Counted from the first letter of the stretch, positions 6,582 through 15,085 are shown. The stretch is DNA of 37,952 nt from Candidatus Thermoplasmatota archaeon (GCA_034660695.1 JAYEJS010000059.1:1-37952), one strand, 5' to 3'. Program-made: numbers and translations. The notes: generated from the letters alone by a model not told the origin.

Positions 6582-9093
6582 ATGGATTTCGGCGCATCCA
6601 AGGGCAAGCATAGTAGTGGTGCTGGCTATAACCGCCATCATGATTTTTTCAATATATGCCAACGGCGTATCAACCCAGTTGAATGAAGAATCTTTTATGC
6701 CGGATATGGAAGTGGTAAATGCATGGCGGGATGCAACTTCGAATTATACCGAACAATATACCATCCAAATTCTTTTCAGGTCAAATGACGGAGATATATT
6801 AAACGAAGAAAACCTCAAAGAAATTTTTGAAGTTGAGGAGGCATTGATTCAAAACGCAACAGTAGTTGCAAATATGAAAGAGCCTGTATATCCTGAGGGC
6901 AATATACTAAGTCTGCCGACAACTCTTGCTGTAACACGCATAGTGGCAGAAGCAAAAATACAGGGTATAGACGATGAATTCCTGCTTTATTATCCTTATA
7001 ATATAACCCAGATGAAAAAAGCGTTACTTGGTAAGAATATTACAATACATGGAGAAAACAAAACAATCAATCTTCAATTCAAATACACCCCAAGCAATGT
7101 AAAAGAATCCATAAAACTTCTTTATTTCGACCCTGAAGGAAAAGCGGCTTTGGAATATATATCAAGGACTTTAACAAAAGACTTTAATGTCTCCTCTAGC
7201 AACATAAAGGCAGAAGGATGTCTCATTATACTTTCATTAAATCCGGAAATAAAAAATCCGCTGGAAATCGAGAAAACAACTGATGCAATGGTAAAAAGTG
7301 TGGATGCACAGCATGTAAAAACAACAACAATTGGGGGAAGGCTGATAGCCGATGAAATAATAAACGCATCGGATAAATCCATGGAAATGCTAATACCCCT
7401 TGCAATTCTTATGATTATTATTGTTCTCCTTATAGTGTATAGAAATTTAATGGATACAATCCTGAGCCTCATTGTCCTTGCATTCTCAATAATATGGATG
7501 TACGGATTTGGTGCCGCCTTCCATTTTGAATTCAATCCAATGACCACTGCCATACCAATCATGCTGATGGGGCTGGGAATAGATTATGGAATCCATCTGA
7601 CAATGCGGTACAGGGAGGAAAACGGGGAAAGTGGGAGGGATAGGGCCAATAAGACGCTCGAGACAGTCGGGGCTGCCCTTTTCCTTGCAACATTGACAAC
7701 AATGGTTGCTTTTTTATCCAATCTTGTTTCTCCAATAGAACTTCTCCAGCAGTTCGGCACTCTGAGCGCTTTTGGAACCTTTGCCAGTTTCATAGCAATG
7801 ATTCTTTTCGTCCCTTCAGTACAGCAACTTCGCAATAAAAAGACAGAAGAAAAAAAGGAGGGCAATATAATAAGGAATGGAAAAGAATTTGTGAATAAAG
7901 TTGCCGGGGTTGGAGCAACCGCCGGAAATAGGCATCCCTTCATTGTTATTTCCATTGCTATAGCAGTGACTCTTCTTTCTGGGGTTGCTTCTCTCAACTT
8001 AAACACGACGTTCGATATAGACGAATTTTTGCCGGAGAATCTTGAGGTTACACAGGATTTGCACTATATGACGGAAAACTTTGAATTTATGGGTGGAGAG
8101 GCGCAGAGTGTGTACATACTCGTCAAAGGAGATGTATGCAATCCGTCATTTTACAAAGCGTTGAATAGAACCGTCAAAAATATATCAGATGATGAAAGCG
8201 TAGTAAAGATAGATGGAACGCCTGAGGTGCAATCGATAGCGACTGTAATGCATGATTATGCAATCATGCCAGGCAATTCAACGTTCTCTTCTCTTTACTT
8301 TACTTATTTCAACAATTCTGGCATACTGAAGGAGAATGTAACGAAAGAAAACATAACAATGCTTTATGACTGCCTCTACGCCAATAATGAAAAACTTGCC
8401 AAAACCGCATTGAACAAAAATGAATCCTATGACGCCACACTTATTCAAATATCCACGAATACGGGAGGGGACAGAAAAAAAATAATGAAGTTATATGCCG
8501 AACTAAAAGAAGATGCAGAGCCTTTCGATCAATTTAAAGTGAGCGTGACAGGTGACGAGATTGTAACCGTTATGGTGGAAGATACGCTTAATAAAGGGCA
8601 AACAAATTCGCTAATTCTTACAATATTAACGTCGTTTATAATACTCATGATAATATTTTATCTCAGGGATAGATCCATAACTTTGGGCATCATAACGGTC
8701 ATACCTGTCATATTTTGCGTGGCATGGATACTGGGTGCAATGTATCTTATGGGGATGGCTTTGAATGTAATGACAATATCAATTGCTTCCCTTACTGTGG
8801 GACTTGGAGTCACATACGGAATACACATTTCACATAGATTTGTAGAAGAGTTGAAAAAAGGCAGCATAGAAGAAGCTGCACATAAAACGGTAAACTCGAC
8901 GGGCATTTCATTGTTTGGTGCTGCTACGACGACAATTGCCGGCTTTGGCCTGCTTTCTTTTTCACTCATGCCGCCGCTTCAAGAATTTGGAAGGATAACT
9001 GCCATGACAATCTTCTTCGCTTTTATCTCATCGGTTTTTATCCTTCCTTCGTTCCTGATACTGTGGGCAAGGAGAAAATATGGTGGCAATTGA
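6565..9093 (+). CDS. RND-superfamily exporter (HAE3/MMPL type)
   Basis: Membrane transporter of 842 aa with the duplicated RND layout: TM1 at about 14-35, a large extracytoplasmic loop, then five TMs, repeated in the second half, giving about 12 TMs. The first half carries the conserved TM4 motif GLGIDYGIHLTMRY, including the Asp thought to relay protons. The corresponding second-half motif is GLGVTYGIHISHRF, with Thr in place of Asp. Archaeal homologues are classed as hydrophobe/amphiphile efflux-3 or MMPL-like and are linked to lipid or hopanoid-type cargo. It is co-transcribed with PadR. SD AAAGGAGG lies at 6551-6558, inside the padR end. Confidence 0.92.
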   Translation: MIEINKWISAHPRASIVVVLAITAIMIFSIYANGVSTQLNEESFMPDMEVVNAWRDATSNYTEQYTIQILFRSNDGDILNEENLKEIFEVEEALIQNATVVANMKEPVYPEGNILSLPTTLAVTRIVAEAKIQGIDDEFLLYYPYNITQMKKALLGKNITIHGENKTINLQFKYTPSNVKESIKLLYFDPEGKAALEYISRTLTKDFNVSSSNIKAEGCLIILSLNPEIKNPLEIEKTTDAMVKSVDAQHVKTTTIGGRLIADEIINASDKSMEMLIPLAILMIIIVLLIVYRNLMDTILSLIVLAFSIIWMYGFGAAFHFEFNPMTTAIPIMLMGLGIDYGIHLTMRYREENGESGRDRANKTLETVGAALFLATLTTMVAFLSNLVSPIELLQQFGTLSAFGTFASFIAMILFVPSVQQLRNKKTEEKKEGNIIRNGKEFVNKVAGVGATAGNRHPFIVISIAIAVTLLSGVASLNLNTTFDIDEFLPENLEVTQDLHYMTENFEFMGGEAQSVYILVKGDVCNPSFYKALNRTVKNISDDESVVKIDGTPEVQSIATVMHDYAIMPGNSTFSSLYFTYFNNSGILKENVTKENITMLYDCLYANNEKLAKTALNKNESYDATLIQISTNTGGDRKKIMKLYAELKEDAEPFDQFKVSVTGDEIVTVMVEDTLNKGQTNSLILTILTSFIILMIIFYLRDRSITLGIITVIPVIFCVAWILGAMYLMGMALNVMTISIASLTVGLGVTYGIHISHRFVEELKKGSIEEAAHKTVNSTGISLFGAATTTIAGFGLLSFSLMPPLQEFGRITAMTIFFAFISSVFILPSFLILWARRKYGGN

Positions 9094-9116
9094 AACCTCG
9101 GGGCTTACAAAAAGTC

Positions 9117-9179
9117 TGGGAATGGGGAAAGGAGGTAGGAATGAAAAAATTGGAGAGAAATTTTATTCCCCTATTCCCA
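9117..9179. other. imperfect long stem around a short SD-ATG segment
   Basis: TGGGAATGGGG (9117-9127) pairs with CCCCTATTCCCA (9168-9179) with a single bulge. The enclosed segment of about 40 nt contains GGAGG and an ATG (9141) opening a 22-codon frame. It lies just 3' of the RND gene, so it may be a 3'-UTR fold or terminator. A leader-like or small RNA cannot be excluded. Confidence 0.35.
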
Positions 9180-9240
9180 TGTATTATTGAATGCATTTCT
9201 GGTTTATAAGGTTTGTTTTTGTGGTCATTAAAAAAATAAA

Positions 9241-9288
9241 AAAACCCCGCATGCCCGCATCAGGGCGCTTTATATATGCGGAGGTTTT
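9241..9288. terminator. nested hairpin in the spacer between convergent genes
   Basis: AAAACCCCGCAT (9241-9252) pairs with ATGCGGAGGTTTT (9276-9288) with one bulge. Its loop contains a second perfect hairpin GCCC-GCATCA-GGGC (9253-9266). It is preceded by an A-rich run. Because the RND gene (ending 9093) and the Cdc6 gene (ending 9339) converge here, a bidirectional terminator is the simplest reading. A structured small RNA is the alternative. Confidence 0.4.
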
Positions 9289-9324
9289 ATCCTCGTATAA
9301 TAAATCTTTTGGGAGTATATAAGC

Positions 9325-9338
9325 AAGGGGAGCCCCTT
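9325..9338 (-). terminator. hairpin directly after the cdc6 stop
   Basis: AAGGGG-AG-CCCCTT is a perfect dyad abutting the Cdc6 stop codon at 9339-9341. Together with the AT-rich sequence that follows on the minus strand it may end the cdc6 transcript. Confidence 0.35.
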
Positions 9339-10355
9339 CTACGCCTTTAAAAAGTTTTCGATTTCTTTGACCAACACTTCTGCGGGGCAATCGAGTATGG
9401 TGTATCCACTTTCACTTTCATAAACCAGTCCCTGATTGAGGAGCAATTGCAGATTTTTTTTCACTTCTTTTTCCTTTGTTTCTGTATCATACTCCTCGCA
9501 TTTTGATATATACTCCTTCAAAATTGTATCCATATCTACATATGCCCTACTCCTGCATGAAACGGCAACAGAGAGAAGAACAAGTGCCTGCCGTCTGTCC
9601 AGTTCGGTAAGCCCGTTCAGCCAGCCTTCCCGGTTTGCTTCTCTCACATCCTCCGGCAGTATTTTTTCATGTCCCCTCTGATCGGCTATCATTGCTGAAT
9701 TCCGTAGCAAGTCTATTCCAGAGCGCATATGCCCTGCGGAAACAAGGGCGATATCGGCAATCAGTGAGAGTATATCATTGTCATAGCTTCCATGCACGAG
9801 GCTTTCTCCAGCCCTGTATTCAAGTATCTTTACTATCTGATTTCTGGAGTACGGATGCAGCTCCACAACGGCTTTCTCAGCAAAAGTTGACCAGGTTGCC
9901 ATGTCGTGTATTATCTGCCTCAGCATCAGGGCGGAGCGGGTGACAGCCACATACCTTATGCCCTCTCTCAACTCTGCCTGTCTGGAAATCGTATATGCGA
10001 AATGCGTTAAATCTTTTGGATCCATCCCATCGATTTCATCAAGTATTATGAGATGTTCTCCGACTATTTCCCGCCATAGACGCTGTCCTGCCAGCCCTGC
10101 GGTGCTAAAATTCGGCCTTATCTGGTGGAGTATCTCCTCCAGCACCTTATGCTCTGATTTGGTTGTGTAACAGTTGACATACACATCCCCGCCAGTATGC
10201 TTTGCCAGGAGTGTCTTTCCCGTTCCGACCTCTCCGCTTATCAATGCCCGTCCGTTCTCAAGCAAAAGAGATAGACGGTTCTTCTCATTTTCCCTGCAAG
10301 GCGTCTTTTCGGGGATATACGATACGCCGAGTTTCCTTTTATCCCGTAAAATCAC
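9339..10355 (-). CDS. cdc6: Orc1/Cdc6-family replication initiator
   Basis: AAA+ initiator-like protein of 338 aa. The N-terminus has the family pattern LRDxxxLxxxYIPEKxPxRExE. Walker A is GEVGTGKT (41-48) and Walker B is LIILDEID (102-109). A lid follows (SAGHMRSGIDLLRNSA), then a C-terminal winged helix (about 250-338). The start is GTG at 10355, the only start that retains the conserved N-terminal residues; AT-rich sequence lies at 10376-10395. At 338 aa it is shorter than many Orc1/Cdc6 proteins (about 400). Archaeal cdc6 genes often sit beside an origin, but no clear origin-recognition box is seen in the upstream 250 bp. Confidence 0.9.
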   Translation of the reverse strand: MILRDKRKLGVSYIPEKTPCRENEKNRLSLLLENGRALISGEVGTGKTLLAKHTGGDVYVNCYTTKSEHKVLEEILHQIRPNFSTAGLAGQRLWREIVGEHLIILDEIDGMDPKDLTHFAYTISRQAELREGIRYVAVTRSALMLRQIIHDMATWSTFAEKAVVELHPYSRNQIVKILEYRAGESLVHGSYDNDILSLIADIALVSAGHMRSGIDLLRNSAMIADQRGHEKILPEDVREANREGWLNGLTELDRRQALVLLSVAVSCRSRAYVDMDTILKEYISKCEEYDTETKEKEVKKNLQLLLNQGLVYESESGYTILDCPAEVLVKEIENFLKA

Positions 10356-10459
10356 GTTTTAAATAATCTGGTTGTAATAAATAAAATTTTTGATGGGAAA
10401 TTCAATAACCCCTCAAATCTGAGAGTTTTTGAAAGATAATAAAATTGGGGGAGAGCCAT

Positions 10460-10552
10460 ATGGGTGCAGAAGAGTATTTAGATTTCTCTAAAATAGAAAA
10501 GAATCATTTTGAACAAGAGTCCAAAACAGCGCTAAGAGTAAGAAGTAGATAA
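10460..10552 (+). CDS. possible 30-aa small protein
   Basis: A strong SD-like GGGGGAG (10447-10453) precedes an ATG opening a 30-codon frame rich in charged residues and ending LRVRSR. It occupies the otherwise empty 253-bp spacer between cdc6 and the CoA-binding gene. It may be a genuine microprotein, a decayed gene end or chance. No family is recognised and there is no hydrophobic stretch. The rest of the spacer (10356-10446 and 10553-10608) is AT-rich with no other support. Confidence 0.25.
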   Translation: MGAEEYLDFSKIEKNHFEQESKTALRVRSR

Positions 10553-10608
10553 AACAAGAGAGTTAATTTTGGCACAATAGCAATTGAGGTCTCCAACCAA
10601 GATATTTA

Positions 10609-11019
10609 TTAGAAATATTCTACAGTAACTCCAAGGCATGCATTGTATATGATGTCGATTTTGTCCTCGTAGGCGGAAATCACCCCCTCGCTTTCAGCCC
10701 CCGGCTGAAGCCACACCACCCCGGCATTTACGGAAATTGCTTCATCCATTATGGGGGACGCATATTTTGGATTTCTGAACACATCCACGATATCGATTTT
10801 TTCCGGCACATCTTTCAGGGACGACAGCACCTTCTCGTCAAGTATCTCCTGCCCTTCATATACAGGGTTTATGTAATACATTTTGTGACCCTTCTTTCTG
10901 ACTCTTTCCGATATATAGTAGCTTGCCCTTTCCTTTTTCGGAGATATGCCCACAACTGCAATAACCCTGGCATTTTTTGCTATCTCAAGTATTTTATCCG
11001 GGTCGGTGATTCTTGCCAC
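10609..11019 (-). CDS. CoA-binding domain protein (YccU type)
   Basis: Single Rossmann-fold protein of 136 aa of the CoA_binding_2 family. The nucleotide-binding start VIAVVGISPKKERASYY (about 19-35) is followed by YYINPVYEGQEILDEKVLSSL and the Cys-containing tail NACLGVTVEYF. The family binds coenzyme A; its physiological role is unclear, possibly as a CoA reservoir or acyl-CoA partner. Length is typical. It is monocistronic by position and divergent from the ArsR-like gene at 11130. Confidence 0.9.
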   Translation of the reverse strand: MARITDPDKILEIAKNARVIAVVGISPKKERASYYISERVRKKGHKMYYINPVYEGQEILDEKVLSSLKDVPEKIDIVDVFRNPKYASPIMDEAISVNAGVVWLQPGAESEGVISAYEDKIDIIYNACLGVTVEYF

Positions 11020-11129
11020 GCTGGTGAAAGGGGAGAAATGTATTTAATTTTATCTTTGGTAGAAAGCTTACTATTTCCTTTTGGTGAACAAAATCCAAAC
11101 GTTTTTTAAATGCATCATCTTAAATATTT

Positions 11130-11627
11130 ATGTCGGACAAGATTATCATCGACAGGGATATTTTTGTTGCTCTGTCCTCAGATACGAGAATAGAAATATT
11201 GAAAGAACTGGATGAAAGGCGTAAAACTCTATCGGAGATGGCAAAAAATCTTGATTGTAATAAATCTGCTATTTACAAACATCTTTTCAAGCTTGTGGAT
11301 GCTGAACTGGTCAAGAAGGAAGAAAATTCTGCTCATAAGTGGGTATATTATTGCCTTACATGGAAAGGAAAAAATCTTCTTCACCCTGAAAAAATGAAAA
11401 TAACACTGCTTTTATCTTCTGCTATTATCTCTATTGCCGGGGCCGTTATTACCACCTATCTTTATGTAAAGGAAAAAACTCCCTCTCATGGAACATGTAC
11501 CTTGGGCAGTCACGAGAGCTCGGGCAGCGTTACGATTTATATCCCGATTATTCTTGCCATAATCAGTGCAATGCTCATCCTTGCCTCCATTTTTATATGG
11601 AAAAAGATAGAGAAATTTGAACTGTAG
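11130..11627 (+). CDS. membrane-anchored ArsR-like winged-helix regulator
   Basis: Protein of 165 aa. Residues about 8-85 are an ArsR-type winged helix (VALSSDTRIEILKELDERRKTLSEMAKNL, with a recognition helix around CNKSAIYKHLFKL). Two hydrophobic segments follow (about 91-112 and 130-154), separated by a short loop with a Cys/His-containing stretch. This is a one-component regulator tethered to the membrane, a design common in Thermoplasmata and methanogens. It stands immediately upstream of the exported-protein locus on the same strand, so control of those genes is plausible but unproved. A TATA-like TTTTTTAAAT lies at about 11102-11111. Confidence 0.75.
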   Translation: MSDKIIIDRDIFVALSSDTRIEILKELDERRKTLSEMAKNLDCNKSAIYKHLFKLVDAELVKKEENSAHKWVYYCLTWKGKNLLHPEKMKITLLLSSAIISIAGAVITTYLYVKEKTPSHGTCTLGSHESSGSVTIYIPIILAIISAMLILASIFIWKKIEKFEL

Positions 11628-11667
11628 GAAGGTATCGGGAAAACGGACACTCTCTATCTATTTTCGC

Positions 11668-11735
11668 CAAGGAATATCTGTTGTGAGATAGATTTATAAA
11701 TAATCTTTTGTTGAATGTTTGGAGGTGAAAAAATG
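11668..11735 (+). promoter_or_regulatory. promoter-leader cassette, copy 1
   Basis: CAAGGAATATCT (11668-11679), TATA box TTTATAAAT (11693-11701), TTTTGTTGAAT and SD GGAGGTG (11721-11727) lead to the ATG at 11733. The 68-bp block matches 13512-13578 at about 59 positions, although the coding sequences that follow are unrelated. TATA-to-ATG distance is 40 bp, which predicts a short leader carrying the SD. Confidence 0.7.
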
Positions 11736-13415
11736 AAAAAAGCAAAAATACTTTGCTTGCTAGCAGTGTTTTTAGTTGCAGTAATGGTACTGGTTCTAAC
11801 AAGTGCAACATTGATAGGGCCATCAGATGCCTCGACGAGCAGAAATAAAATGCAAAAAGATGTTGAACCACGAGTTATGCGACCAATAGGAGGAATGGAA
11901 TCTCATGACCTTGCTGTGCCGTTTAATGGAGTTAAAATAAGGCCATCCCCCTTATCTACTGCCTGTTTGGGAACAGATGTCCCAATCACTTCTGATCCAG
12001 ACAATGATAATCATCCTGCTATTGCAGTAGATGAAGATGGAAACTTGGTGATAATGTATGAAACAACTATAGATTTTTTTGACCATGATGTCATTGCATC
12101 TGCTTCCATAGATGGCGGAGAGACATGGCCAGAGAATTTGAGACACAGATGGATAATAGATGGTATCCAAGCAATGCCAGATTTAGATTTCTGGGGTCCT
12201 GGAGGAGGCCATCATGTATATGGAACACTCACACCTGCTGCAGCAGAATCTGGGACAACCATGTTGGTAGACATGCCAGACATAACGGATCCTGCAGGTT
12301 GGGGAATCTGGATGCTGGATTGGGAAAGTGCTTACGACTTTTATGACTTTCATGATACATCCATTGCTGGTTACAGCGGTTTTGTCCCAGAATTTTGGGG
12401 CGCAATATTTATGTTATCTAGCACAAACGATCCTGGAAGCGAAATGGTGAATGGACCAACCTGGACTTTCAGTCTGGACCCATATATGGAAGGATACTGG
12501 GGTATTCACTGGTCATCTTGGTACACAGACTGGGCAGAGAAGAAATGTTCCCATGCAAAAATAGATATAGACCAATCCAACGGGAAAGCATACGGAGTAT
12601 TTGAGGTCATGAATGAAACGATTGGAACGCGAGATATCTGGATGGAATGGCACCCCAACGCCGATTATCTATATTGGGAGGTAGGACCCTACTGGAACTT
12701 TTCGGTCGTAATCGAGGGATTTCCAAATTATAGAAACCCAGATGTTGCAGCTGCCAATGAAAATGTCTACATAGTAATGCAAACTGACGAGAAAGGAAAT
12801 GAGGATATTATGTGTGTATATTCCAATGACAACGGGAATACATGGAGTACCTCCACGGTAGCTGACAGTGGTACAGATGAACAATATCCAGCTATAACTA
12901 CCACCGGCAGTACAGCAACATGTCTCTATGTTAAAGATGGAAACCTTTATTCTACTATTAGTGAAGATGGCGGGGCAACATGGAAGCCATCGCAACAAGT
13001 CAATGATGAAGGGAGGAATGTAGTAGAAGAATATCGCTACGCAGATATGGACAAAGCATTTGGTGCCTGGACAGATAACAGGAACAATAACAACGATATC
13101 TATTTCGATACCCTTGATATGCCAATCGTTGGAATAGGCGAAATTTCTGGCGGATTTGGGATTACAGCAACAATCACAAATACCGGGACAGCAGATGCAG
13201 AAAATGTAGAGTGGTCTATCTCTCTCAGTGGACTTGTTTTTCTTGGCAAGGAGACTACAGATAGTATAGAAAGGGTGCCAGCTGGTGCTGAAGTAACTGT
13301 AAAAAGTGGACTTTTGTTTGGGATAGGACCTATTGATATCACTGTTACAGCTGGAGAATTTACTAAGAAAGCATCAGGGTTATTGCTCGGACCACTTGTT
13401 CTCAAAGTAAGCTAG
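11733..13415 (+). CDS. exported Asp-box (BNR/sialidase-like) repeat protein
   Basis: Predicted secreted protein of 560 aa. Basic MKKAK plus a hydrophobic core (about 5-28) form a signal peptide. The body contains three Asp-box motifs: SIDGGETW (near 125-132), SNDNGNTWS and SEDGGATWK. These are marks of six-bladed sialidase-type beta-propellers, and a calcium-like DPDNDN loop lies near residue 88. The last 95 residues (about 465-560) form a separate beta domain (GGFGITATITNTG ... LLLGPLVLKV) that recurs in the small exported protein at 36124. SD GGAGGTG fixes the start at 11733. Catalytic sialidase residues cannot be confirmed, so carbohydrate or protein binding is equally possible. Confidence 0.75.
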   Translation: MKKAKILCLLAVFLVAVMVLVLTSATLIGPSDASTSRNKMQKDVEPRVMRPIGGMESHDLAVPFNGVKIRPSPLSTACLGTDVPITSDPDNDNHPAIAVDEDGNLVIMYETTIDFFDHDVIASASIDGGETWPENLRHRWIIDGIQAMPDLDFWGPGGGHHVYGTLTPAAAESGTTMLVDMPDITDPAGWGIWMLDWESAYDFYDFHDTSIAGYSGFVPEFWGAIFMLSSTNDPGSEMVNGPTWTFSLDPYMEGYWGIHWSSWYTDWAEKKCSHAKIDIDQSNGKAYGVFEVMNETIGTRDIWMEWHPNADYLYWEVGPYWNFSVVIEGFPNYRNPDVAAANENVYIVMQTDEKGNEDIMCVYSNDNGNTWSTSTVADSGTDEQYPAITTTGSTATCLYVKDGNLYSTISEDGGATWKPSQQVNDEGRNVVEEYRYADMDKAFGAWTDNRNNNNDIYFDTLDMPIVGIGEISGGFGITATITNTGTADAENVEWSISLSGLVFLGKETTDSIERVPAGAEVTVKSGLLFGIGPIDITVTAGEFTKKASGLLLGPLVLKVS

Positions 13416-13511
13416 CAGAAACCCCTCTTTCCTTTTCCTTTCTCGATAAATCCGTATCGAACAACATCGTCGCTTTCCTCCTTGTTGGGTAGTTGGTTTG
13501 TTTGGTTTTGT

Positions 13512-13578
13512 CAAGGAATATCTCTTGTGGGATAGGTTTATAAACTATGTTTTGTTGAATATTTGGAGGCAAAAAATG
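13512..13578 (+). promoter_or_regulatory. promoter-leader cassette, copy 2
   Basis: Second copy of the block at 11668-11735: CAAGGAATATCT (13512-13523), TATA TTTATAAAC (13537-13545), TTTTGTTGAAT and SD GGAGGC, ending at the ATG at 13576. TATA-to-ATG distance is 39 bp. The upstream spacer 13416-13511 holds a pyrimidine-rich tract and a small CGATA...TATCG dyad (about 13444-13459) that may end the previous transcript. Confidence 0.7.
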
Positions 13579-14964
13579 AAAAAGAAAATATGGAAAAAAG
13601 GATTGATTATCGGAGTAATGATACTATTTTTTGGTCTTGCTTTTGTGCCCACAATTGGAACACTTAATACATTAATGTCTGCTGATGAAACTGTCGAAAT
13701 AGATAAAGATTACATTCTATCGCAGGGTTATGAACTTCCACCACCAATTCCCGTTGATATGATTCTTGAAGAATCTATTTTCCGCAGATGTTCAATAAGA
13801 GAGTTCTCCGCCGATCCAGTGAGTGACGAGCATCTCTCAACGATTCTATGGGCTGCATATGGCTATCGAGATGATGGAAAGCGAACTGTTCCCTTGATCG
13901 ATAATGTTCATGGAGTCAATATCTATGTACTAATAAAAAATGAGTCATTTAAACTTGATGTGTATAGATATGATCCAACGAATCATTCACTTCAATTCTT
14001 AAAGAAAATTAGTTCCTTTAATTTCGGCCAATATAGTGCCCCTGTTTATATAGGGCTTGCGTGGGATACAAATAAGAGTGAAAATGAATATTATGTTGGT
14101 GCTGAAATCGGAGAGATTGGACAAAATATTGCTTTTATGGCAAATGCCCTTGATTTAGGAACCGTTGTTAATGCAGATCTTCTTCCATGGTCCTATTTGG
14201 CAAGGATTGGTCTGCCTCCTAATGAAATACCGTTAATTCTAATGCCACTTGGTCATCCATTCTATCCATATGATTTTAGATATCGCCCATTGGATTTATC
14301 ACTTCTTCCTCGAATAAAATACTCGGATATGTCTCTAACAAACGCAATAAACCAGAGGAATGAATCACAATCATGGGAAGGACATCTGACGAATCATGAA
14401 CAATATCAAATGATTTGGTCTTCATATGGATATTCCTATCTCCTTGATAGAACTGAGTCTGATTTCAGATACCATATCAATAGACATCGAACTGTTCCCA
14501 GTGCCCACGGATATTATCCATTGAGTATTTATGCCTTCACTGAATCAGCCGTTTATCAATATCATCCCAATATTTTGCTATATCTAACTCCATACCCCTT
14601 CATCGACTTTTTAGGGTTACCGATAATATCAATAATGCAAAAAGTGATGAAAGGTGATTATCGTGAAGATCTTGCCCAGGCTTGTTCCCTGCCATCTCTT
14701 GCCGCTGCTCCATTGATTATTATTCCAGTTGTTGATCTTGAAAGAACAAGACCGGAGGGAGGAGACGATTTTTCAGGGGAGGAATACCGGTGGATGTGGT
14801 ACTATGAGGCAGGTGCATCTGCCTATAATGTTCTTTTGGAAGCAACAGCATGGGGTTTGTCAAGTAATCTCTTCCCAATCGAAAATAAAATCACTATTTG
14901 CTCTCTTCTTGGATTGGATGAAGATAATTTCGATCCTCTCTTTATAGTTCCTGTAGGAAAATAA
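13576..14964 (+). CDS. exported tandem SagB/nitroreductase-like protein
   Basis: Protein of 462 aa with a basic N-terminus and one hydrophobic segment (about 8-27), so it is exported or membrane-anchored. Two nitroreductase-fold halves follow. Half 1 (about 65-240) has the FMN-phosphate-binding pattern RRCSIREF (70-77), the AEIGEIGQNIAFMANALDLG helix and an ending LILMPLGHP. Half 2 (about 245-462) has the SagB-type motif HRTVPSAHGYYPLSIYAF (314-331), YYEAGASAYNVLLEATAWGLSS and an ending LFIVPVGK, but lacks the RRSxR motif. SagB-like enzymes are FMN oxidoreductases, for example azoline dehydrogenases of RiPP pathways. An extracytoplasmic version is unusual. Its 3' end is duplicated at 16858-16937. 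Confidence 0.7.
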   Translation: MKKKIWKKGLIIGVMILFFGLAFVPTIGTLNTLMSADETVEIDKDYILSQGYELPPPIPVDMILEESIFRRCSIREFSADPVSDEHLSTILWAAYGYRDDGKRTVPLIDNVHGVNIYVLIKNESFKLDVYRYDPTNHSLQFLKKISSFNFGQYSAPVYIGLAWDTNKSENEYYVGAEIGEIGQNIAFMANALDLGTVVNADLLPWSYLARIGLPPNEIPLILMPLGHPFYPYDFRYRPLDLSLLPRIKYSDMSLTNAINQRNESQSWEGHLTNHEQYQMIWSSYGYSYLLDRTESDFRYHINRHRTVPSAHGYYPLSIYAFTESAVYQYHPNILLYLTPYPFIDFLGLPIISIMQKVMKGDYREDLAQACSLPSLAAAPLIIIPVVDLERTRPEGGDDFSGEEYRWMWYYEAGASAYNVLLEATAWGLSSNLFPIENKITICSLLGLDEDNFDPLFIVPVGK

Positions 14965-14994
14965 AAAGCCAAAATATTTATCTCCAAACCTTCT
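14915..14994 (+). repeat. 80-bp direct repeat, copy A
   Basis: These 80 bp cover the last 16 codons of the nitroreductase-like gene and 30 bp beyond. They match 16858-16937 with one substitution (C at 14931, T at 16874). Beyond the repeat a weaker match resumes (15062-15079 against 16942-16960), so the original duplicated unit was longer. Confidence 0.9.
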
Positions 14995-15085
14995 CTTGTC
15001 AAGTCATTATCAAACAACTTAGCCACACTTTTTAGCTATTGATAGCTCCACATCTTGCTGTAAAATTTCTTCAGCATCGCCCACT

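Noticed and set aside
9141-9209. 22-codon frame with SD GGAGG after the RND gene
   Set aside because: Very short, lies inside an inverted repeat, and its composition gives no support for a protein.
10356-10608. Possible replication origin upstream of cdc6
   Set aside because: AT-rich but no convincing pair of origin-recognition boxes with G-rich ends was found; short dyads such as CTCA...TGAG are too weak.
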